This document shows positions 42,150 through 50,104 of a stretch of DNA of 64,000 bases, piece after piece. A program made the position numbers and the translations under genes. This DNA comes from Krasilnikoviella flava (GTDB taxonomy: Bacteria; Actinomycetota; Actinomycetes; Actinomycetales; Cellulomonadaceae), in the NCBI RefSeq assembly GCF_900167525.1, contig NZ_FUZQ01000001.1, forward strand, positions 806,001 through 870,000, given 5' to 3'. The notes beneath the pieces are model-generated. The model ran no database searches. It was given only the letters and a program-made list of their open reading frames with translations, and had not been told where the DNA came from. Numbering within the stretch: the stretch's first letter is position 1; each line of letters starts with the position of its first letter.

Positions 42150-43997
42150 TCAGCCGAAGGTGAACGTGTAGACCGAGACGCCCTGCGGCACCTCGAGCTC
42201 CACGGTGCCGTCCGTCGGACCGTCCCCGCGCAGCACGTCGTACAGGGTCGGGTTCCCGCTGACGTCGACCTCGTGCTCCTCGCGCACGCCGCCGTCGGGG
42301 GCGAGCACCCGCGCGGTCACGGTGCCCTCTCCCCCGAGCACCGCGAAGACGTCGGTCGACCGGTACGCCAGCCGCACCGTGGCGTCGTCGGAGGCCGCCG
42401 TCGCCCCCTGGAAGTCGGCGTCCCAGACCCCGCCGAGCGAGAACGTGTCCCGCGGCTGCCGCCCCGGGTGCGCGTACGCCTCCCGGCCCGACCCGTACTC
42501 CGGGGTGCCGGAGTAGTTGAACACCTTGTTCAGCGCGAGGTAGGTCTCGGGCGTCGTCTCCCCGCCCGGCGTCGTGTCGACGACGTCCGTGGGAGGCGGG
42601 AGCTCGACGGCGGGGTCGGCGGCGCGCAGCAGGTCGCGGACGTGCTGCTCGGTGACGTCGTAGCCGCCCTCGCCGTGCTTGATGTACCGGACGGTCCCCT
42701 CCGCGTCGATCAGGTACTCGGCCGGCCAGTAGCGGTTCCGGTACGTCGTCCACGTGGAGTAGGAGTTGTCCTGCGCGATCGGGTAGTCCACACCGAGGTC
42801 GCGCGCCCCGGCGACGACGTTGCGGGTCTCCCGCTCGAACGCGAACTCCGGCGTGTGCACGCCGATCACCTCGAGCCCGGCGTCCTCGTACGCGTCGTAC
42901 CAGGCCGTGACGTGCGGGAGGGCGCGCTGGCAGTTGATGCAGGAGTACGTCCAGAAGTCGATCAGCACGACCTTGCCGCGCAGGTCAGCGAGGTCCAGGG
43001 CGCTGCCGTCCGGGGTGTTGAGCCACCGGGTGATGCCGGTGAGCGGCGGAGCGGTGCCGCAGTCGGCCAGCTCGGTCGACCCGTTGGCGCAGTTCGACAG
43101 CTCCCGGTTGGCGTCGGTGACGATCCCGCCCAGGTCGAGCGCGTCCTGCACCGACGCGTTCTCGTCGACCTGCTGCTGCAGCGCGCCCGTGTAGTCGGGC
43201 AGGGCTCGCTGCAGCTGCTGGGGCAGGTTCAGCGCCAGCGCCGCCGCGAGCAGGATGACGACGACGCCCCCGGTCACGCGGATCCCGCGCTGGTGGCGCC
43301 TGAAGGCCGCGACCCGCTCGGCGACCCGGCGGCCCGCGAGCGCGAAGACGAGCAGCGGGACGGCCGCCCCGACGGCGAACGACACCGTGAGGACGACCGT
43401 CCCCGGCCCGATCTCGCCCGTCGCGCCGGCGACGGTGATCGCCGCCAGGACGGGCCCCGCGCACGGCACGTAGAGCACCCCGAGCCCCAGGCCCAGCAGG
43501 AACGCGCCCCTGTCCCGGCCCTTGGTCCGGCGGGAGCCGAGCGAGGCCAGCCGGAGGAACGGCCGCTCCAGCACCTCCTCGAACCGCGGCACGACCATGC
43601 CGACGCCGAGGGCCGCGAGCAGCACGATCCCGACCCAGCGCAGCAGGTCCTGCGGCAGCCCCAGCGCGCCCAGGACGAGCGAGCCCAGCAACGTCATGAC
43701 GCTGAAGCTCAGCACCAGCCCGGCGATCACGAGGTAGGGGCGCCACGACCGCGCGCGGCGGCCGGCGGGACGGTCCGCCAGGTCGACGGCGGCTCCCCCG
43801 GCCACCGGCGCGACGCCCTTCTCGACCTGCCCGCCCGCACCCGTGCGCACCGCCGTCGGCCCGTCGAACCGCAGCACCGGGTCGCGCGCGCCCTGCACCC
43901 CGCCGGCGAAGAAGATCACCGGCAGCATGGGCAGGATGCACGGCGAGATGCCGGTGATGAGGCCACCGAGCAGGCCGATCAGGACCAGAGTCTCCAT
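42150..43997 (-). CDS. dipZ: DipZ: CcdA-thioredoxin fusion, cytochrome c/disulfide redox protein
   Basis: A 615-residue membrane protein with three parts. The N-terminal CcdA-like helices carry [10 protein letters not shown] (Cys20) and [12 protein letters not shown] TlpA/redoxin domain outside the membrane has the active site [13 protein letters not shown] (Cys353, Cys356). A C-terminal beta domain (about 490-615) is characteristic of mycobacterial DipZ (Rv2874). It moves electrons from cytoplasmic thioredoxin to extracytoplasmic targets. A SigK-type promoter ends only 7 bp before ATG 43997, predicting a leaderless mRNA. It is divergent from the fasciclin gene. Confidence 0.92.
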   Translation of the reverse strand: METLVLIGLLGGLITGISPCILPMLPVIFFAGGVQGARDPVLRFDGPTAVRTGAGGQVEKGVAPVAGGAAVDLADRPAGRRARSWRPYLVIAGLVLSFSVMTLLGSLVLGALGLPQDLLRWVGIVLLAALGVGMVVPRFEEVLERPFLRLASLGSRRTKGRDRGAFLLGLGLGVLYVPCAGPVLAAITVAGATGEIGPGTVVLTVSFAVGAAVPLLVFALAGRRVAERVAAFRRHQRGIRVTGGVVVILLAAALALNLPQQLQRALPDYTGALQQQVDENASVQDALDLGGIVTDANRELSNCANGSTELADCGTAPPLTGITRWLNTPDGSALDLADLRGKVVLIDFWTYSCINCQRALPHVTAWYDAYEDAGLEVIGVHTPEFAFERETRNVVAGARDLGVDYPIAQDNSYSTWTTYRNRYWPAEYLIDAEGTVRYIKHGEGGYDVTEQHVRDLLRAADPAVELPPPTDVVDTTPGGETTPETYLALNKVFNYSGTPEYGSGREAYAHPGRQPRDTFSLGGVWDADFQGATAASDDATVRLAYRSTDVFAVLGGEGTVTARVLAPDGGVREEHEVDVSGNPTLYDVLRGDGPTDGTVELEVPQGVSVYTFTFG

Positions 43998-44004
43998 GCC
44001 CGTC

Positions 44005-44031
44005 GTTCGGAACGGAGAGCCCGCCGGATGG
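44005..44031 (-). promoter_or_regulatory. SigK-type promoter of dipZ
   Basis: On the minus strand, CCATCC (complement of 44026-44031), 15 bases, CCGAAC (complement of 44005-44010). It matches the -35/-10 hexamers recalled for mycobacterial SigK. The -10 ends 7 bp before the dipZ ATG, implying transcription starts at or next to the start codon. Confidence 0.75.
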
Positions 44032-44046
44032 GATCTCGCCCGACAC

Positions 44047-44073
44047 CCATCCGGTGGGGCGCCCACTCCGAAC
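44047..44073 (+). promoter_or_regulatory. SigK-type promoter of the fasciclin gene
   Basis: CCATCC (44047-44052), 15 bases, CCGAAC (44068-44073), 52 bp before the fasciclin ATG. It has the same hexamers and spacing as the divergent dipZ promoter, and the two sites lie back to back. Confidence 0.78.
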
Positions 44074-44125
44074 CCTGGTCGAGCGCCCCGGGACCGGAGG
44101 GGCGACGACGCAAGGAGAGAGACCG

Positions 44126-44812
44126 ATGAACGTCCGCACCCGCACCCGCACCGCCGCCGCCGGCTTCGCCACCCTGGCCCTGCTGGGGCTCGCCGCCTGT
44201 TCGTCCGACTCCGGTTCCGACGCCGGGTCCTCCTCCGAGGAGACGATGACGGAGGAGTCGCCCATGGCGACCGACGAGCCGTCGGACGACATGAGCGACG
44301 ACATGTCCGCCGACCCGGCCGCGAACCTCGTCGGCCCGGGCTGCGAGGACTACGCCGAGCAGGTGCCCGACGGCGCCGGCTCCATCACCGGCATGTCGAC
44401 CGACCCTGTCGCCGTGGCCGCCTCGAACAACCCGATGCTGACGACCCTCACGCAGGCCGTGAGCGGCGAGCTCAACCCCGACGTCAACCTGGTCGACACG
44501 CTCAACGGCGACGAGTTCACCGTCTTCGCCCCGGTCGACGACGCGTTCGGCAAGGTGGACAAGGAGACGCTCGACACCCTCTCCACCGACGCCGACCTGC
44601 TGACCACGGTGCTCACGTACCACGTGGTGCCGGGCCAGATCCTGCCGGAGGACATCGCCGGCGAGCACGAGACCGTCCAGGGCGACACCGTCGAGGTGAC
44701 CGGCGAGGGCGACGAGATGAAGGTCAACGACGCGAACGTCGTCTGCGGTGGCGTCATGACGCAGAACGCGACCGTCTACCTCGTCGACTCGGTGCTGATG
44801 CCGCCGATGTGA
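44126..44812 (+). CDS. Fasciclin-domain lipoprotein (MPT70/MPT83-like)
   Basis: A 228-residue secreted lipoprotein: signal peptide with lipobox LGLAACSS (Cys25), an acidic Met/Ser/Asp/Glu-rich linker (about 28-65), then one fasciclin (FAS1) domain with [21 protein letters not shown] (H1 box) and [10 protein letters not shown] (YH motif and H2). It closely resembles mycobacterial MPT70/MPT83, the main products of the SigK regulon. AAGGAGAG lies before ATG 44126. The Met-rich linker ([20 protein letters not shown]) could bind metal. Probably a surface adhesion or redox-related protein working with DipZ. Confidence 0.92.
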   Translation: MNVRTRTRTAAAGFATLALLGLAACSSDSGSDAGSSSEETMTEESPMATDEPSDDMSDDMSADPAANLVGPGCEDYAEQVPDGAGSITGMSTDPVAVAASNNPMLTTLTQAVSGELNPDVNLVDTLNGDEFTVFAPVDDAFGKVDKETLDTLSTDADLLTTVLTYHVVPGQILPEDIAGEHETVQGDTVEVTGEGDEMKVNDANVVCGGVMTQNATVYLVDSVLMPPM

Positions 44813-44852
44813 CGACGCACCGGGGAACCGGTCGTCCGCCCACGGAGCTCGT

Positions 44853-44885
44853 AGGGCCGCCGCACGCAGGGGGTGCGGCGGCCCT
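44853..44885. terminator. Bidirectional terminator between the fasciclin and rskA genes
   Basis: A perfect 13-bp stem agggccgccgcac/gtgcggcggccct (44853-44865 with 44873-44885) around a 7-base loop, between the convergent fasciclin and rskA genes. Confidence 0.85.
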
Positions 44886-44938
44886 CGGCGTGCGCGGATC
44901 GGCGTGCGGTGGACGTCGAGACGGGCCGGCGCGCCGGG

Positions 44939-45688
44939 TCAGGACTCGATCGCCAGCACGGGATCGGTGGTCGGCTGATCCGAGCCGCCCGCCGGCTCCA
45001 GCGTCACCGCCACGACGTGCCCGGCGCCGCCCTCGACGAGCGCGCGCGACACGCCGCCGGTCGCCGCCGGCATCAGACCGGCCGACACGGGAGCGTCGTC
45101 GGCCACGACCCACAGCTGCCAGTCGTGCCCCTCCCCGGCATCGGGCATCCCCTCCGCGGACACCAGGACGTCGTCGCCCGAGACCAGGGCGGTCGCCTCG
45201 CCGCCACCCTCGACCGGCGCCGTGACGAGGCGCGCCTCCGGGTCGGCGAGCATCTGGGCCACGCGGTCCGCCTGCGCCTCCCACCGGACCGCCTCGCGGT
45301 GCTCCTGGACGGCGATCGTGGTCGGCACGGCGACCGCGACCACCGCGGCCGCCGCGGCGGCGACCAGCCCCCATCGGCGCCGGCGCGGCCGGTCCGCCGA
45401 CGGTGCCGGCGCGGGGGCACCCCCGGTCTGCCGGGCAGCCTGCGGAGGTGGCGCGAGCTGCGGCGTGCCGGCCAGGCGGGCCAGCACGGCGTCGCGCATC
45501 TGCGCGGGCGGGTCCGCCTCCACCGCGAACGCCGCCACGACGTCCCGGTACTCGTCGAGGGCGCGCCGGGCGTCGGCGTCGGACGCGAGGAGCCGTTCCA
45601 CCGCCCGGCGCTCGAGGTCGTCGACCGCGTCGAGCGCGTAGGCGGGGAGCAGGTCCCAGGCGTCGCGCGTCATGTCGTCGTCAGCCAC
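44939..45688 (-). CDS. rskA: RskA-type anti-sigma factor
   Basis: A 249-residue membrane anti-sigma factor. The N-terminal cytoplasmic sigma-binding domain (about 1-80) starts DAWDLLPAYALDAVDDLERR, the RskA signature, without a zinc-binding HxxxCxxC. One transmembrane helix lies about 105-125. The C-terminal extracytoplasmic RskA domain has GHDWQLWVVADDAP and GHVVAVTLEPAGGS. In M. tuberculosis RskA holds SigK until it is degraded by regulated proteolysis. The GTG at 45688 overlaps the sigK stop by 8 bp, so sigma and anti-sigma are co-translated. Confidence 0.93.
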   Translation of the reverse strand: MADDDMTRDAWDLLPAYALDAVDDLERRAVERLLASDADARRALDEYRDVVAAFAVEADPPAQMRDAVLARLAGTPQLAPPPQAARQTGGAPAPAPSADRPRRRRWGLVAAAAAAVVAVAVPTTIAVQEHREAVRWEAQADRVAQMLADPEARLVTAPVEGGGEATALVSGDDVLVSAEGMPDAGEGHDWQLWVVADDAPVSAGLMPAATGGVSRALVEGGAGHVVAVTLEPAGGSDQPTTDPVLAIES

Positions 45689-46295
45689 GGGCCACCCCCA
45701 GGCAGTCGCGCAGGCGGCCGAGGCCGTCCCGGATCCGGCTCTTGACGGTAGGCAGCGCCGCGCCGAGACGCTCCGCGACCTCGCGGTAGGTGCGGCCGCC
45801 GTAGTACGCCTCGACCACCGCCTCGCGCTGGGTCGTCGTGAGCGAGTCGAGGCAGCGGCGCACGGCCGCGCCCTCGAGCCGCCGCTCGACGTCCTCGGCG
45901 ACGACGTCGTGGGCGGGGCCTCCGGTCGAGGCGTCGAGGTCGCGCTGGTCCCGGTCCCGCCGGGACTGCTCCGCGCGGACGCGGTCCACCGCCCGCCGGC
46001 GGGCGAGCGTCGCGACCCAGGTGCGCGCGGAGGCGCGCGCCGGGTCGAACCGGGCTGCGGTCTGCCACACCTCGACCATCACCTCCTGGGTCACCTCCGC
46101 GGCATGGTCCGGGTCCCGGAGCACGCCGAGCGACGTCCCGTACGCGACAGGGGCGAGCGCGTCGTAGACCGGCCCGAAGACCGAGGGGTCCGCGCCGACG
46201 CACGCCACGAGGGCCGAGTCGGCGGACCCCGGGGTCGGCATGGCGGGCGGCACCCGGTCAGTCTGCCGTATGGGCCCGGCCGGATCGATCGCCAT
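45681..46295 (-). CDS. sigK: ECF sigma factor SigK
   Basis: A 204-residue ECF sigma factor. Region 2 (about 38-105) has VYDALAPVAYGTSLGVLRDP and TWVATLARRRAVDRVRAEQS. Region 4 (about 143-195) has SLTTTQREAVVEAYYGGRTY and VAERLGAALPTVKSRIRDGL. Cys148 and Cys198 are 50 residues apart, the same spacing as the redox-sensing Cys pair reported for M. tuberculosis SigK (C133-C183, from memory). ATG 46295 follows GAGGAG. The upstream SigK-type promoter predicts autoregulation. It is co-transcribed with rskA. Confidence 0.93.
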   Translation of the reverse strand: MAIDPAGPIRQTDRVPPAMPTPGSADSALVACVGADPSVFGPVYDALAPVAYGTSLGVLRDPDHAAEVTQEVMVEVWQTAARFDPARASARTWVATLARRRAVDRVRAEQSRRDRDQRDLDASTGGPAHDVVAEDVERRLEGAAVRRCLDSLTTTQREAVVEAYYGGRTYREVAERLGAALPTVKSRIRDGLGRLRDCLGVARG

Positions 46296-46339
46296 CGGCT
46301 CCTCGCGTGTCCGGTCCCGGACGGTCCGGGACGACAAGG

Positions 46340-46366
46340 GTTCGACGCGGGAGCCGGTCCGGATGG
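46340..46366 (-). promoter_or_regulatory. SigK-type promoter of sigK-rskA
   Basis: On the minus strand, CCATCC (complement of 46361-46366), 15 bases, TCGAAC (complement of 46340-46345), 44 bp before the sigK ATG. It differs by one base in the -10 from the dipZ and fasciclin promoters. Confidence 0.7.
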
Positions 46367-46398
46367 GCGCGGCGCGTGTGCCGCCCGTCACTCCCCGC

Positions 46399-46453
46399 GA
46401 ACGATGGAGTCCATCGTCTTCCGGCGGCGGGAGAACGACCAGGTGCATCGCTC
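46399..46453. repeat. Imperfect palindrome upstream of the AbiEi-like gene
   Basis: The loop core ttccggcggcgggag (46419-46433) lies between 20-base arms that match at only 12 positions. Within the left arm is a near-perfect small palindrome, acgatgga-g-tccatcgt (46401-46417). The loop core resembles that of the perfect palindrome after the gene (47518-47574). Confidence 0.5.
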
Positions 46454-46533
46454 GAGCGCGCACCGCGGTCGGGCGCACCGGCGCCTGTGGATGACGGCGC
46501 AGTTCCCTCCCGTCCGTCTGGTGGGCTCGGACG

Positions 46534-47517
46534 GTGCCCCGGCTGCCCCCTCCCGTCCCCGCGGGGCTGCTGCATGCCGCCGCACGACAAGAGGGGCTCG
46601 TGTCGGCGAGCCAGTGCCGGGAGCACGGCGTCACCCCCGCGCAGGTCGCGATCCACGTCCGGCGGAAGGACTGGGAGAGGGTGGCCCGCGCCGTCTACGA
46701 CACGGGTCAGCTGTCGACGGGCCGTCATCCTCTCGACCACCGGCGGCGCCGCGCCGCCGTCCTCGGACTGCTCGCCCACCCTGGCGCGGTCGCCACCGGG
46801 ACGTGCGCCCTCGTGCTGCACGGCGTCCAGGGGGCACCGCAGGTCGTGCGGCCGGAAGTCACGTTCCCCGACGGGACGTCGAGGAGGGACAACCCACCCG
46901 TCCGACTGAGACGGACCCCCCTCGAGCGGTGGGTCGACGTCGACGGGCTCGCGTGCGCGACCGTCCCGGACGCGCTCGCCCAGGCGGTGCCCGGACTCGA
47001 CCGCCGTCATGCCGTCGCGCTCATGGACTCGGCGCTCCACCGGCGCGACCTCGGCCTCGACGAGCTCTCCGAGGCCCACGACCGGGCCCGCACGCACCGT
47101 GGCGTCGATCGCACTCACGACTGGTGGGCCGAGGCCGACGGCCGGTCCGAGTCGCCGGCCGAGACCTGGGCGCGCCTGTCGTGCACCGCCGTCGGCTTCC
47201 CGCCCGACACGCTGCAGCTCGCGGTGGCCGGCCGCGACGGCCGAGCGTTCGCCCGCGTCGACCTGGCGTGGCGCCTGCCCGACGGCGCTGCCCTGCTGGT
47301 CGAGGTCGACGGCAGGGACGTGCACTCGACCCCCACCGCGGTCTACGGCGACAGGGACCGGCAGAACCGGATCGTCACCCGCCGCACGGTCGTCCGCCGG
47401 TTCACCGGGCGCGACGCGTGGCTCGGTCGTGTCGGGCTCGAGGTGGCCGACCTGCTCCGCGCCGCCGGCTGGCGGCCGAACCCGCTGCCGCCCGGCGCCG
47501 TCTTCCGGTTGGCTTGA
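46534..47517 (+). CDS. AbiEi-like antitoxin-domain protein with C-terminal nuclease-like domain
   Basis: A 327-residue protein. The N-terminal winged-helix region reads GLVSASQCREHGVTPAQVAI then RVARAVYDT, as in AbiEi-type (type IV) antitoxin-domain proteins. The C-terminal half resembles DUF559/VSR-like restriction-endonuclease folds, with SPAETWARL, VDLAWRLPDGAALLVEVDGR (D...E-x-D) and YGDRDRQNRI. No AbiEii toxin gene is adjacent, so it is an orphan. A GTG at 46534 is used. It is bracketed by two palindromes sharing a loop core. It may be a defence or DNA-binding protein; function uncertain. Confidence 0.7.
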   Translation: MPRLPPPVPAGLLHAAARQEGLVSASQCREHGVTPAQVAIHVRRKDWERVARAVYDTGQLSTGRHPLDHRRRRAAVLGLLAHPGAVATGTCALVLHGVQGAPQVVRPEVTFPDGTSRRDNPPVRLRRTPLERWVDVDGLACATVPDALAQAVPGLDRRHAVALMDSALHRRDLGLDELSEAHDRARTHRGVDRTHDWWAEADGRSESPAETWARLSCTAVGFPPDTLQLAVAGRDGRAFARVDLAWRLPDGAALLVEVDGRDVHSTPTAVYGDRDRQNRIVTRRTVVRRFTGRDAWLGRVGLEVADLLRAAGWRPNPLPPGAVFRLA

Positions 47518-47574
47518 CGAGCGTCGTACTTCGTCGCCTTCCGGAGCCGGGAGGACGACGAAGTACGACGCTCG
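47518..47574. repeat. Perfect palindrome after the AbiEi-like gene
   Basis: 19-bp perfect arms cgagcgtcgtacttcgtcg (47518-47536) and complement (47556-47574) around a 19-base loop with core ttccggagccgggag. It begins right after the stop codon and may terminate both convergent genes. Confidence 0.8.
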
Positions 47575-47580
47575 CGGGCT

Positions 47581-48711
47581 TCAGGCCTCGCGGCGGGCGC
47601 GGACGGCGGCGGCGAGGGTGCCGAGGAGGTCGGCCGTGGTGTCCCAGTCGAGGCACTTGTCGGTGACGGACTGCCCGTAGACGAGCCCGTCGAGCGGGCC
47701 GGGCTTCTGCGCCCCGGCGACGAGGAAGCTCTCCATCATCAGCCCGGTGACGTCCCGGTCGCCGTCGGCCAGGCGCGCGGCGAGCTCGCGCACCACCTCG
47801 GCCTGGCGCACATGGTCCTTGCCGGAGTTGCCGTGCGACGCGTCCACCACGACGCCCGCCTCCACGGCCCCGCCGAGCCCGGACGTGCGCGCCACCGCCA
47901 GGGCGTCCGCCACGTCCTTCTCGGAGTAGTTCGGGCCACCACGCCCGCCGCGCAGGATGACGTGGCAGTCCGGGTTGCCGGTCGTCTCGACGGCGGCCGC
48001 GCGCCCCTCGGCGTCCGCCCCGAAGAAGGTGTGCTCGCTCGCCGCGGTGATGCAGCCGTCGACCGCGATCTGGATGTCGCCGTCGGTCGCGTTCTTGAAG
48101 CCCACGGGCATGGACAGGCCGGACGCGAGCTGCCGGTGCACCTGCGACTCCGCGTTGCGCGCGCCGATCGCGCCCCAGGTCACGGCGTCGGCGATGTACT
48201 GCGGGCTGGTGGGCTCGAGGAACTCGCACGCGGCGGGCACGCCCGCGTCGAGCACGCCCAGCAGCACCTCGCGGGCCAGGCGGAGCCCGTGGTGCACGTC
48301 GTGCGAGCCGTCCAGGTGCGGGTCGTTGATGAGACCCTTCCAGCCCACCGTGGTGCGCGGCTTCTCGAAGTACACCCGCATCACGACGACCAGGTCGTCC
48401 GACAGCTCCCGCGCGACCGGGGCCAGGCGGCGGGCGTAGTCGAGCGCGGCCGCCGGGTCGTGCACCGAGCAGGGGCCGACGATGACGAGCAGGCGGTCGT
48501 CCTCGCCGCGCAAGACGTCGCGCACCTCGCGGCGGGAGGTCGTGACGAGGTCGCTGCGCGGGGTGCCGAGCGGCAGCTCGGCCCGCATCGCGCCGGGGGC
48601 GGGCAACGGGTCGAGCGCACGGACGCGCAGGTCGGAGGTCTCTGCCATCAGGTCAGTATGCGGCCGGGCGGGTTCGGACGGCGCGGTACGGGGGGTGGCG
48701 GCGGTGGTCAT
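47581..48711 (-). CDS. aroG: DAHP synthase, type I (first step of aromatic amino acid synthesis)
   Basis: A 376-residue 3-deoxy-7-phosphoheptulonate synthase joining PEP and erythrose 4-phosphate. Key segments are LLVIVGPCSVHDPAAALDYA, VMRVYFEKPRTTVGWKGLIN, GARNAESQVHRQLASGLSMP, GFKNATDGDIQIAVDG and VDASHGNSGKDHVRQ, which hold the metal and PEP ligands of the AroF/G/H group. GGAG precedes ATG 48711; an internal ATG at 48648 is an alternative start. The 5' leader carries a Trp/Tyr-rich peptide and hairpin (attenuation), so expression should rise when aromatic amino acids run low. Confidence 0.95.
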   Translation of the reverse strand: MTTAATPRTAPSEPARPHTDLMAETSDLRVRALDPLPAPGAMRAELPLGTPRSDLVTTSRREVRDVLRGEDDRLLVIVGPCSVHDPAAALDYARRLAPVARELSDDLVVVMRVYFEKPRTTVGWKGLINDPHLDGSHDVHHGLRLAREVLLGVLDAGVPAACEFLEPTSPQYIADAVTWGAIGARNAESQVHRQLASGLSMPVGFKNATDGDIQIAVDGCITAASEHTFFGADAEGRAAAVETTGNPDCHVILRGGRGGPNYSEKDVADALAVARTSGLGGAVEAGVVVDASHGNSGKDHVRQAEVVRELAARLADGDRDVTGLMMESFLVAGAQKPGPLDGLVYGQSVTDKCLDWDTTADLLGTLAAAVRARREA

Positions 48712-48816
48712 CGGTGGCTCCTGGAGGGTGTCGGCGGCGGGGCGGTCGGGTGGAGGCTCGGCGTCGTCGTCGAACCGTGGTCCATGCCCGACCGGAGCGG
48801 CCCGTCTGACGACGAA

Positions 48817-48846
48817 GGGCCCGGACGCATGCAGCGTCCCAGGCCC
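48817..48846 (-). terminator. Attenuator hairpin in the aroG leader
   Basis: On the minus strand, gggcctgggacgc pairs with gcgtccgggccc (one bulge) around tgcat, followed by ttcgtcgtc. It lies 26 bp after the leader-peptide stop and 105 bp before the aroG start. Confidence 0.65.
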
Positions 48847-48872
48847 TGTGCTGGCTCCGGAGTGGGTGTCGG

Positions 48873-48938
48873 TCAGGCGTCAGCCCGCCGAGCTCCTACC
48901 GGAGCCGGCGTAAAGCGCCAATACCAACGGATGTTCAC
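48873..48938 (-). CDS. aroG leader peptide (Trp-Tyr-Trp-Arg-Phe), 21 residues
   Basis: A short open frame, GTG 48938 to TGA 48873, encodes MNIRWYWRF followed by twelve residues rich in Ala, Pro and Arg. Trp5, Tyr6, Trp7 and Phe9 in succession form a sensor for charged aromatic tRNAs. A terminator-like hairpin (48817-48846) follows before aroG. Ribosome stalling at these codons would favour an antiterminator, as in actinobacterial aroF/aroR- and trp-leader attenuation. It is separated from aroG by 161 bp, and no other gene fits in this gap. Confidence 0.8.
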   Translation of the reverse strand: MNIRWYWRFTPAPVGARRADA

Positions 48939-49030
48939 GGCCACGACGGTACGTCCCGCTCCCCGCATCCGTCCACTCCCGTCCAGCATCCGGTCCGGCG
49001 GCATCGGGCGGACCCTCGTAGTGTCGACGC

Positions 49031-49528
49031 ATGCCCGTCCCCGGCTTCGTCGCCGCCCTGCGCTCCCACGTCGGCCACGACCTGCTGTGGCTGCCGGGTG
49101 TGTCCGCCGTCGTGCTCGACGACGACGGCCGCCTGCTGCTCGGCCGCCGCGCCGACAACGGCTTGTGGGCGGTGGTGTCCGGCATCCTCGAACCGGGCGA
49201 GGACCCCGCCGTCGGGCTGGCGCGCGAGGTGCTCGAGGAGACGGGCGTCGACGTCGTCGTCGACGCGCTCGTGGCCGTGACCGTCACCTCGCCCGTCGAG
49301 TACCCGAACGGGGACCGGTCGCAGTACCTCGACCTGTGCTTCCTGTGCCGGGCCGCGAGCCCGGAGTCCGCCGCGAGGGCGCACGTCGCCGACGACGAGT
49401 CCACCGACGTCGCGTGGTTCGCGCCCGACGACGTGCCGCCCGACCTGGCGCCGTCCTCGGCCGAGCGCGTCGGCCACGCCCTCGGCTGGCTGGCCGCCGG
49501 CTCCGGCTCCCCGTTCTTCGTGCGCTGA
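49031..49528 (+). CDS. Nudix hydrolase
   Basis: A 165-residue Nudix protein. The Nudix box is complete: GILEPGEDPAVGLAREVLEE then TGV (GX5EX7REUXEEXGU). The N-terminus starts PGFVAALRSHVGHDLLWLPG, and the next strand GVSAVVLDDDGRLLLGRRAD fits the MutT-like NUDIX proteins that hydrolyse nucleoside diphosphates linked to another moiety; substrate unknown. It is followed 22 bp later by a DUF5655 gene with a GAGAGGAG ribosome site. Confidence 0.93.
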   Translation: MPVPGFVAALRSHVGHDLLWLPGVSAVVLDDDGRLLLGRRADNGLWAVVSGILEPGEDPAVGLAREVLEETGVDVVVDALVAVTVTSPVEYPNGDRSQYLDLCFLCRAASPESAARAHVADDESTDVAWFAPDDVPPDLAPSSAERVGHALGWLAAGSGSPFFVR

Positions 49529-49550
49529 CCGCCCCGAGAGGAGAACGCCC

Positions 49551-49937
49551 GTGCCGACCCCCGCCACGCCCTCCACCCCCGAGGAGCTGTTCGCCCACTC
49601 CCCCGCGGGCCTGGCGGTCTGCCGGGCGTTCGCGGACCTCGTCGCCGAGGTCACGGGGGACGACGTCGAGACGCGCACCACGAAGACGCAGGTCGCGTTC
49701 CGCCGTCGCCGCGGGTTCGCGTTCGTCTGGCCCCCGTGGGCGGGCCTGCGCGACCACGTCGACGTGCCCGCCGTCGTCTCGTTCGTCCTCGACCGGGAGG
49801 ACCGCTCCCCCCGCGTGAAGCAGGTCGCGCACCCGACGTCGAGCGCGTGGACGCACCACGTCGAGGTGCACGACCCGGACGAGCTGGACGACCAGGTCGC
49901 CGCCTGGGTGCGGGAGGCGTACGACGCCGCGGGCTGA
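49551..49937 (+). CDS. DUF5655-like protein
   Basis: A 128-residue cytosolic protein. It starts with a helix STPEELFAHSPAGLAVCRAF, then VETRTTKTQVAFRRRRGFAFVW and VKQVAHPTSSAWTHHVEVHD, the conserved T-K-x-Q-x-x-(F/Y) and H-x-x-(V) pattern of DUF5655. Function unknown. It follows the Nudix gene closely, probably in one transcript, and precedes the M6 protease by about 170 bp. Confidence 0.8.
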   Translation: MPTPATPSTPEELFAHSPAGLAVCRAFADLVAEVTGDDVETRTTKTQVAFRRRRGFAFVWPPWAGLRDHVDVPAVVSFVLDREDRSPRVKQVAHPTSSAWTHHVEVHDPDELDDQVAAWVREAYDAAG

Positions 49938-50104
49938 GCCGCGCCTCCCGGCACCCGGCGCGTCGCCTGTTCGTCGCGCGGGTGAAACCTGGAAGTGGTT
50001 ATGTGTGCCCCGCCACAGTTTGCCCGGACGCACCGACGCGCACCGGGCACGACGGTGCCCGGCCACGAGGGCCGGGTCGCTCCGACACCCCTGGAGGAAA
50101 AACC

